Positions 44,075 through 53,190 of a stretch of DNA of 64,000 nt are shown piece after piece. The stretch comes from Heliopora coerulea. Its lineage: Eukaryota > Cnidaria > Anthozoa > Scleralcyonacea > Helioporidae. Numbering within the stretch: the stretch's first letter is position 1; every line of letters starts with the position of its first letter. A program made the position numbers and the translations under genes. Below the pieces are notes generated by a model. The model searched no databases. It saw nothing but the letters and a program-made list of their open reading frames with translations, and was not told the origin of the DNA. The stretch is taken from positions 62,001 through 126,000 of the forward strand of contig JASJOG010000473.1 in assembly GCA_030142905.1 (NCBI GenBank). Reading direction: 5' to 3'.

Positions 44075-47000
44075 ATGACTTCAAAAGGAAATACAACTTC
44101 AGACCAGGTTTTAAAACAAACTGTATCAAAATCAAATTTACTTGATTCAGAAGTTCCTTCTGTTGACTCTACTCCTATTTTACAACCAAAAAAATATAAA
44201 AGACAATACAGAAAAACAGGAAATTTTTCAAAAGAAAAAAATAAAATAAAAAAGAGAATTGTTAAAACTTTTGATAAGTTTTAGAATTTAAAACCTGGTA
44301 AATCTTCAGAGTCAACAGAGGAATCTAAAAAAAGAAGTTGGTATGAAAAATTAAAAGAATCTATAATTGATGTATTTTGGAAAAAAGACCTGAAATTTGA
44401 ACTTGATAAAAAAGCGTTAAATGCAACAGCAGGATTAAGTTTTTTTGACCCTGAAAAAGTTTTAAAAGAAGTTAAACCACTTGTATTAGAAAAATTTAAA
44501 GAAAATTTTAAAACAAAACAAAAATTATCAATTATATGTTTAATGAAAAAAACAAATTCTGTAACAGGAGAAGAAATTGAAAAAGAAGCAAATTTTAATA
44601 GTAAACATAATGAAAATATTTTTGAAGGAAGTAATTTTGATGAAATTTATCAAGAAATGAGTGATGAAATTATTCTTCAATTTGAAGAATTTAAAAATAA
44701 TGGGAGTATGTGGAATTTTGTTAAAGGAATAAGAATTGTTCTTGATATAAATAAAATCAAACCTTTAAAAGCTTCATCTTGGATTCCACTTCCAAAAGGA
44801 ATAAAAAATAAAAAAGCAGTTATAAATCCAGAAAATTATGATCAAAAATGTTTTTTATGGTGTATTGGAATTCATAAAATTTTAGAAAAATCTCAAAATT
44901 TAAGAAATCCAGGGAGAATTACAAAAAAATTAAAAAATGAAATTGAAAATTTTAATTTGAATGGAATGGAATTTCCTTGTGGATTTAGAGATATTGATAA
45001 ATTTGAAAAAAATAATAAAATTTCAATCAATTTGTTTGGATATGATGAAAAGACAAATGATATAGATATTTTAAGAGTTTCAAAAGAAAAACAAAATGAA
45101 AAACATGTAGACTTGTTATTAATTAACAATGAAAATGGAAAACATTGTTTAATAAAAAATTTGGAAAGATTAGTTTCAAAACAAGTTAGTAATCATGGTC
45201 ACAAAATTCATATTTGTTATTATTGTTTACAATATTTTAAATATGAAAAAACTTTAAAAGATCATTTAGAATATTGTGAAAAACATGAGTGTGTGAAAAC
45301 TAATTATCCTAAAAAAGGAGAAACATTAAAATTCAAAAATTATGAAAAAATGCATGATATTCCTTTTGTTATTTATGCAGATTTTGAATGTAATTTAAAA
45401 CCTATAAAAAATAATATTGGTGAAAAAACAACTCAATTTCAAAAACATGAACCATCTGGATATTGTTTTTTAATAAAATGTTTTAATAATATTTTTAAAC
45501 CAAAATTGAAAAAATTCACCAAAAAATCTCAAGATGAAAATATTTCCTTAAAATTTGTAAAAAGCTTGGAAAAAGAGGTTAAAGAAATATACAAAAAATT
45601 CAGATTTTAAAAAAAAAATAAAAATGAAAAAGAAAGATTTAAAAAATTTTAAAAATACAAAAAATTGTTATGCATGTGATAAAGAATTTAAAAAAGAAGA
45701 GGATAAAGTTAAGGATCATTGTCATTATACTGGAAAATATAGAGGGGCAGCTTGTATTAGTTGTAACTCAAAAATGAAAAAACCTAAATTTATTCCAATT
45801 ATATTTCATAATTTACAAAATTATGACTCTCATCTTTTTATCAAAAATCTTGGTAAAACTGAAGGAAAAATAAATTGTATTCCAAAAACGGAAGAAAAAT
45901 ATATTTCCTTTTCTAAAGGAATTATTGTAGATGAATTTATAAACAAAAAAAAATCAAGAAACTGTTTATATTAAAAGAGAACTTAGATTTATTGACAGTA
46001 TGAAATTTATGGATTCTAGTTTAGAAGTATTGTCAGATGATTTTGATAATTTGAATTTATTCTTTAAAGATGAAGAAAAAAGAGAATTATTGAGAAGAAA
46101 AGGAATTTTTCCATATGATTGGTTTGATAATATTGAAAAATTAAAAGTAAAAAAATTACCTGATATTGAAAAATTTTATTCAAAATTAAAAGAAGAAAAT
46201 ATATCAGAAGCAGATTATGAACATGCAAAAAATGTTTGGAAAAAATTTCAAATTAAAAATATGAGAGAATATCATGATTTATATTTGAAAACAGATGTTT
46301 TGTTATTGACAGATGTTTTTGAAAATTTTAGAAAAGTTTGTAAAAAATATTATAATCTAGATCCAGCTTGGTATTATACAACTCCTGGATTGGCTTGGGA
46401 TGCTATGCTAAAAATAACTCAAGTTGAGTTAGAATTATTATCTGATCCCCAAATGTATTTAATGATAGAAAATGGAAAAAGGGGGGGAATTGCTGTTGTA
46501 TCTAAGAGATATTCAAAAGCTAATAATAAATATATGGAAAAAAATTATAATCCAGAAGAAAAATCAAAATATATCCTATATTTAGATGCAAATGGATTAT
46601 ATGCTACTGCAATGTCAAAACCTCTTCCTGTAAAAGATTTTAAATGGATGAATGAAGAAGAATTAAAAAATTGGAAATCTCATTCATGTATATTAGAAGT
46701 TGATTTAGAGTATCCAGAAAATTTGCATGATTTGCATAATCAATACCCCTTGGCTCCTGAAAGAATAAAAGTTGGTAAAGTGGAAAAATTAATTCCAAAT
46801 CTTAGAGATAAAGAAAAATGTTATACATCATAAAAACTTGAAACAATATTTAAATTTGGGATTAAAACTGAAAAAAATTCATAAGGGTATTAAATTTAAA
46901 GAAGAAAATTTTATGAAAAAATATATTGATTTTAATAATGAGTTGAGAACAAAGGCAAAAAATTATTTTGAAAAAGACTTCTTTAAATTGCTAAATAACT

Positions 47001-47762
47001 CAGTGTTTGGAAAATGTGAGAAATAGAGTTGATATTCAACTTTGTAATAGGGAAGAAAAAGCTAAAAAATTATTTACTAAATATAATTTTGATAAAAGAA
47101 CAATTTTCTCTAAATATTTAATTGCTGTTCATATGCATAAAAAAAGTGTAAAATTAAATAAACCTATATATCTTGGAGTTAGTATTTTGGATTTATCAAA
47201 AACTATAATGTATAATTATACAAAGAAAAAATATGAAAAAAAATCAAATTTATTATATACTGATACAGACTCATTAATATATGAAATATTAACAGAAGAT
47301 GTTTATAAAGAAATTTCTCCAGATGTAAAAACAAAATTTGATACAAGTAATTATCCTAAGGAACATCCAAGTGGGATTCCAACTGGAATAAATAAAAAAA
47401 TTGGAGGAATGATGAAAGATGAATGTGGGGGGAAAATAATAGTGGAATTTGCATCTCCAAGAGCTAAAGTATATGGATTATATACACAAGATGAAAAAAT
47501 TACAAAAAAATGTAAAGGTATAAAAAAATATGTTATTAAAAAAGAAATATATTTTCAAGATTATAAAGATTGTGTATTTGAAGATAAAGAACAAAGTAAA
47601 AAAATGAATTCAATTATTCATAAAAAACATGAATTATATTCTGAAACAGTTGAAAAAGTTGCCTTATCTTCAAATGATGATAAAATTAATACAATGGCAT
47701 ATGGTCATTATATGGAAGATATGATTCAAATCTATGAAAATATCTTTGGATTCAAACCTTGA
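44075..47762 (+). pseudogene. Protein-primed DNA polymerase B, multiply broken
   Basis: About 1,220 codons. Order: a lysine-rich N-terminus with TAG at 44282-44284; a C2HC finger (CYYCLQYFKYEKTLKDHLEYC); Exo I IYADFECNL; frameshift at ten A (45609-45618); CYACDKEF and DHCHYTGKYRGAACISCN, like an endonuclease VII zinc site; Exo II FHNLQNYDSHLFIKNLG; frameshift at nine A (45945-45953); Exo III YLKTDVLLLTDVF; motif A LDANGLYATAM; breaks near 46832 and 47020; motif B KLLNNSVFGK; motif C YTDTDSLIYE. It would copy the element from its ends using a protein primer. Stop at 47760-47762, 33 bases from the right repeat. Confidence 0.95.
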
Positions 47763-47795
47763 GATTTCTCTCTCCCCAGTCTCCCACTCGGTTGT

Positions 47796-47951
47796 ATGAC
47801 GTCATAGAAGTGGCGGGAAATTCAAAACTTGAGATATGTCTTTTCTCAAGTTTCCCATAATGCATTGCAGCATTTGATTGACAGTAGGGGTTTTTCAGGT
47901 GATGACGTCATCAGAATGGAATGTGCTAGAATCGGCATATTTACAACTACT
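47796..47951. repeat. Polinton right terminal inverted repeat
   Basis: Inverse of 33248-33401. It includes the palindromes TATGACGTCATA (47795-47806) and TGATGACGTCATCA (47900-47913). A short frame common to both ends is only a shadow of this repeat. Confidence 0.95.
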
Positions 47952-47999
47952 CCTAATTACTACAATGCTTTTTTTTGGTCTGGGTGTAGGAGCAGTGTT

Positions 48000-48191
48000 T
48001 CACAGAATATAAGGTGGTAGATCAATGTTCTGTTCACGCTCTTCCATCTTTGCCTGGATGACATCATACATCATCTGGAAAACATAATCATATGATTTGG
48101 ATTCCATCATTGGTTTGGCCACCCAATGTTTGTATCTTTCTAGAGATTGATCTTCATCACAAGCTGCAGCCTGGGATCTATTCGGGTTGAA
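48000..48191 (-). other. Exon-like open frame beside the Polinton
   Basis: The minus strand encodes NPNRSQAAACDEDQSLERY, KHWVAKPMMESKSYDYVFQM and MEEREQNIDLPPYIL, then a stop at 48000-48002. Composition and continuity look like true coding sequence, and another frame upstream (AFMTLSPLTEEKM, to about 48260) may join it after a small shift. I do not recognise the family. The Polinton integrated about 45 bases downstream of its stop. Confidence 0.35.
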
Positions 48192-48340
48192 ATTATGATC
48201 TTTGACATCTTTTCTTCAGTCAAAGGTGATAAAGTCATAAAAGCTCTGTTGACAGTGTATGTCTGTGAAAAGCAGTTTAATGTTTAAAATATGAGCTTGT
48301 CAGAAAGGTGTTCACTTAACCCAAACACCTCCAATGAAAA

Positions 48341-50104
48341 TTGGAACTGGCAGAACAGCATTTAAATAACATATACAAACTTTGGATTGGCCCATTTCCT
48401 GTGAATGTTATCCTTACAATGTCAGCTGAGTTCAGATGTTCCGAAACTTGTCAAATATGTGGCAAGGAAATGAATTATCAATGCCTGTCTTGTACCAAAC
48501 CAAGATGCAACAGGTCAAACGGCTACTCTACCACCACCAAGAAGAAACAATGGGCTGAAAGGCTGGTTCATTCGTTTCATTCTGCTTCCCATGTAAAGCA
48601 CAATGATCTGCTTCTGACAAAGAATGACACTCATACCTGCAGTGAGGTAAACAAAAGAAGTCAAAAGGAAAGGCAAGATGAAAGTCAATGTAGTACCATA
48701 ACTGGTCCACATTTGCAAAAGAGACACAAATGTCTTGACCTTTCACAGAAAGTTGCTGTCCTTGAGTTCACAAAAGGACACCCAAATCTTGGAAGCAGGA
48801 AAAATGCAGATTAAAGGTGTACTGCAAAGTAAAGAATCAACCATGGCTTTGTATGAAAGAAGCAAAAAGAAGTCGCACTGCTAAATAATCTGATATGAAT
48901 GAAGCTGTCTGAAACTGCTATACCATGTGCAGACACTCTAATATATCAGTTTCAGGGATTATGCTACAAGAGGAAGCCTCAATTGATGCAGAAAAGTTAT
49001 AAATCAAGGACTTTGTTGCATCAAATGGCTGGCTTGATAGATTTAAGCATCAGCACAATGCATGGAAGATGGATGACATGGGCAGTTTTTGGCATGGGCT
49101 TCCTGAGAAGACCCTTAGCGAAAAGGGAAGACATTGCCCAGGTGGCAAACAAGCTATACAAAGGCTTACATGGGCATTCTTCATTAATGCGGCTAGAGGA
49201 CAGGAATTCCAGTAGTGATTGAAAACTTCACAAAACATCGGTGCTTCCAGAATGTAAAGGATATCAGTCGCCCCTACAACTGTTCCTACTTTGCAAACAA
49301 GAACGCCTAGATGACCACCCAAGTTACGACTAAGGGTTTGTCTAAGCCCAATGAACATTTAAAGTTACACAATAGACAGATTTTGTTACCATGTATAATG
49401 GACAGTTTTCGAACATAATATTACATTCTTACCCAAAAATACCACTTCCAAGACTCAGCACCTTGATGCCGGCATCATTGCTAGCTGGAAAGTGCAGTAC
49501 AGAAAGCGAATGCTGGGGTATGTTTGCCGCAAAGTGGAAATTGTGAAGTCAATCAATGTTCTTATGGTTATTGAATGGGGATGACAAACCTGGAATGAAG
49601 TATCTTCCCACACCATCAAGAAGTGCTTCCAGAGAACAGGGTTATATCCACAAGACGAGATAATTGAAGACAACCCTTTCAAAGGAAAAAAGCTGGTAGG
49701 TCTCCAAGCCCTTATGAATTGCATTGACACACAATATTCTCCCAAAGATTACAATGTTAGGGAAGATGACATTGCAGTCTACTCCAGGCTTATAGAGCCC
49801 TCTGAACCAAACTGGTGGGAGGCAGTACGGGCAGAATTACAGGGTAACAATGTCAAAGTTCTGTCCACCCTAGATGATATAACGACAGCTGGGGAGGAAG
49901 ATGATTTTGACAAAGAAGTCAAGCAACCAGCCATCAAATCTGTCAGAGGCAATGGAGTTAGGAGAACAGTTGCAACACTTCAAGCAGTTTCATAGATACC
50001 AGGAACTCACATTGTCATCCATTGCAAATTCAAATGATTTAATTTATGAGTTGAAGCTCTGTGTTCCACAGCGACAGAGGCATGTGCAAGACTTTTTTAA
50101 ATAA
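48341..50104 (+). pseudogene. Tigger-type transposase with N-terminal zinc module
   Basis: 48341-48814 starts with a zinc-binding module (CQICGKEMNYQCLSC then RCNR) and runs into a CENP-B-like helix-turn-helix (LDLSQKVAVLEFTKGHPN). After breaks come DFVASNGWLDRFKHQHN and, past the degraded first catalytic region, FLPKNTTSKTQHLDAGIIAS, WKVQYRKRMLGYV and HTIKKCFQRTGLYPQD, typical of the DDE region of Tigger proteins. The tail 49714-49995, then 49901-50104 in another frame, ends QRQRHVQDFFK. Several stops disable it. Confidence 0.85.
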
Positions 50105-50447
50105 AGCCCTTTTCTTCAATTATGGAATTTTCCATTTTAATAGTTTGCTTTTTTATAATATTGACTCATGTTATATGGTTCTTGTAGTTGAGACTTTATC
50201 AGGGGATTTTCTTGTGACGAACTGCGTGATTTTTAAAGGATAGAATTTTTTTGAAAACTATTAGTGACACTTTGAATGTGTGTATAACAGGCTGTATTAC
50301 ATGCATCAGTTGCCACAAGCCTCCCTGCATATTCACATTCAAATAAATTGACGCTTGTACCATGTCTTTGGATAAATTCTGATGAAACCTTATTAAGCAG
50401 CCACTTGCCATTTCCCCAAGGATGGCTGCTTAATAGGGGTTTGACTG
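48341..50447 (+). mobile_element. pogo/Tigger-like transposon relic
   Basis: A decayed transposase is followed at 50410-50447 by an end reading GGCTGCTTAATAGGGGTTTG then ACTG, next to TA. This is the inverse of the CAGTCAAACCCC-type Tigger terminus, with a second partial copy at about 50380-50405. The left end was not found. Confidence 0.8.
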
Positions 50448-50449
50448 TA

Positions 50450-51200
50450 TTTTGTCGATGATTTTCTATTCTACTGGAGAATATACTCATGGCTGGTAAA
50501 ATTTGCCTGTTGCTTAGTGGAACAAAATCAGTAAGTTCTGATATCTACTTGAAAGGGTTAAATTAGTATGGTCTAACTTCATTCTATACATCATGAATCA
50601 CCGGACTTTTCCTGAAATCTCAAGTTTTTTTTGTGCCACGTGTTTAAATTTTCTTGGTTGGGATGAACTGCTAAATCGCATTTTTCCTCTTCATTAATGA
50701 AGCTCTGCTGTACCAGAAAACCAAAAGATAATTCATCTGATTATGGCTTGTGTAAAAAGCATCGACAATTCTCCAAGCAATCTGATCAGAGATAAATAAC
50801 ATGTTACACATTTTATACAAGTAATTTTGTAATTAGGTCAAGACAAAATCACATTTCTTAAAATATGCTTTGCAGATTCACCAGACAAAATGTCTGGAGA
50901 CTTTGAGTTTAAATTACACATCTCAAACAGGTGTTTGTTTCAACATCATAATAAACTTCCTAGTTCAGTAATTTTTTGTCAACATTTTAGCTGCAATGCA
51001 TTGCTACTTCAAAACAAAAAAGCAGTGCCGAAAAAGTAAGGAACAAAACATTGACGAATTAGAAGTACCAGAATACATGTATATTTCTGTATTCTGCATT
51101 GCTTATATGCATATAGTTCCTATATTTCTTGTTAATATACCTCATGCATACCAGAACTTCTATTTCAGAATCATCCTCAGGGTATTATGAAATGATAACT
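50450..51200. other. No gene recognised
   Basis: AT-rich, no protein motif, no clear repeat apart from the start of the foldback at 51201. Confidence 0.55.
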
Positions 51201-51402
51201 TCACAATTAACCTACACTGCCAAAGTCAACTGAAATGAGAATATCTCATGCACTTAAATTGGATAAAAAAACTCGCCTCCAATCCTTGTGGACTCAATTG
51301 GTCAACAGGTAGAGCGGCGCACCCGTATCCCAAAGATGCGAGTTCAAATCCCGCTCAAGTCAACATTTTTCAGTTGACTTCGGCAGTGTAGGTTAATTGT
51401 GA
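51201..51402. repeat. Foldback element with 35-bp inverted ends
   Basis: Arms 51201-51235 and 51368-51402 are inverse copies with one mismatch; the arm begins TCACAATTAACCTACACTGC. The 132-base interior holds a tRNA-like sequence. A target duplication is not clear. Confidence 0.85.
51290..51363 (+). other. tRNA-like core inside the foldback
   Basis: GACTCAATTGG, CAGGTAGAGCGGCGCACCCG, then the box B form GAGTTCAAATCCC and a closing CAAGTC that pairs partly with the start. A Pol III promoter is plausible; the weak acceptor stem argues against a working tRNA. Confidence 0.55.
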
Positions 51403-53190
51403 ATGGCATTTATCACCCAGTTTCACTAGTGGACTAGTTTCACTATGTTATGGGTTTCATTCCCACCAAAGGCCTGGTAGTTGTATTTTTCACAACCGGT
51501 ATTGATTGGATCTTACAAATACTTGACACTCATAATTAGTGGTCACATTCTGCTATATATTGCTTGAATCACTATCTTTCTATATTGAGATACTTATATT
51601 ATACTTCTTGTCCAATCTTAACGTGTACTATATTAGTTACTTGGTCTGACAAGATACAGTGTATTTAAACACAAAAGTTGACTACACTTACTAACGCCAA
51701 CTTTGGTGAGACATTGTTGGGAAACAAACAAAGGAATGAACTATAATTTGTTTTCCTCTTATCAGCTCCATTTAAACTATAGGCATTGGTACATTCAGTG
51801 GACTTTGGAGGTCAATCAGCCGTATCTAGGGAAATGTACGTATTCATGATTCATATTTGCTATTTTTATAGGAGCAAAAACTAAGAAAGTGCTGGCGACC
51901 AGTCTGGGTCAGCAACTGATGAGAAAACCCCGGTGTTAAATATCCCACAAGTTTTCTACAAAGAAACTTTCATGTAGAAGTGATGAAGGCAATAAAATTA
52001 TGGCAGTTTTAGATGGAAGAGGACAAAGAGTGCAACATATGATTTTTGAAAAGGTGACAGGCATTTTACCAATCTGTCCTGCTCCTTTAGAGGCCCCAGC
52101 ATATGCAATTAGTGACTCTCAAATATAACAGTTCTTTGTCATTTTTTTATAATCAGCAAATATATTTTAAACAGATTAAAATCTTAGTTCAGTAGTACTG
52201 TATACTAAAATACTTCAGGATAATTTGTTTTTAGCATTATTGTAAGAGAAATTTGAGGACGAATTATCAACATTTTTAGCAAAGATTATCTTTACTAACG
52301 TTTCAAAACTGATTTTCATTGTGTTTGCAACAAGGCTTATTGATAAATTTGAGATTATATCATATCAGATATCAGATATCACATGGCATCACATCACATA
52401 TAGCATATATCATGTGACATGGCATATTATATTATATTATATTATATAAAATGTAATACATAAGTACAGTTTTTAAATGCTTATTTCACCACATGCACAG
52501 AGCTTGAATTTCTCATCTTGTTCTACTATGATTCTATATGAATGTTAGTATTTCATAGAGTTCATGTGATTTGTTTTAATCTGTTATAATAACAGTCTTT
52601 ACCTTGTTTTTCTGTGTGTCAAATTAAACGGGTACACTGAATCTGTATTCTGAACAAACATGTGAAAATCCATAATTGCATTTAGTTTCCACCATCTTCA
52701 CTATCTTTGCATGAAAGGGAAAACATTATGTTTAACAGTATTTAATAAAAGTGAAAATACATCTTACATCATCATTGTCTTAGAAGTATATTCATCACGT
52801 CATATTCTACTTGGACGTGCACCTGCTATTAAATTTTGCTATTAATTCCTTCTTATTCAGTGTGGAAGCAAATATCCAATACGACTTTTGTCAACTTGAT
52901 ATTTCCATGGATTAGTTGTGAAGCAAAATTAATGAAAACCTTGAAATACGACAGGCAAACATTTGGAAATAGAGTATTTATTCCATATTTTCAAACAAAA
53001 GCAAATGAGATTTTCACTATGTTATTTGTCTTTGTGCAAATGAATATATTTTTACTACTTAATTTGCTTTGAAGTAACTTCATGGCAAATGTCCATATTC
53101 GACTATGATTTGCATTTGGTGTTAAATTTCAGGTAAACTAGGTAATCGTGTTTACTCCAGGAGTAAATCTGATACAAAAACCAAATTCCA
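51403..53190. other. No gene recognised; short AT microsatellite
   Basis: Only an imperfect ATATC/ATATT microsatellite at about 52350-52450 stands out. Confidence 0.55.

Larger units (their letters stand above)
33245..47951. mobile_element. Polinton/Maverick (virus-like) element
   Basis: A 14.7-kb unit bounded by ~155-bp terminal inverted repeats and the 6-bp target duplication CCTAAT (33239-33244 and 47952-47957), the size made by Polinton integrases. It encodes the diagnostic set: protein-primed DNA polymerase B, retroviral-like integrase, A32-type packaging ATPase, double-jelly-roll major capsid protein and penton-like minor capsid protein. I found no adenovirus-type cysteine protease. 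Stops and frameshifts break at least ten positions, so this is a fossil or an error-rich assembly of a recent provirus. Base composition is far more AT-rich than the flanks. Confidence 0.95.

Noticed and set aside
37626..44284. Alternative genetic code or stop read-through in the Polinton
   Set aside because: All three stop codons (TAA, TGA, TAG) appear inside genes, together with frameshifts, and genes also end in them normally. Decay or sequence error is simpler.
33122..48020. Similar short frames at 33122-33334 (minus) and 47829-48020 (plus) as a duplicated gene
   Set aside because: They are shadows of the Polinton terminal inverted repeats, as the DNA match and target duplication show.
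52350..52450. Possible CRISPR-like or regulatory array in ATATC repeats
   Set aside because: It is a simple imperfect microsatellite without regular spacers; no CRISPR array is expected or seen in this eukaryotic DNA.
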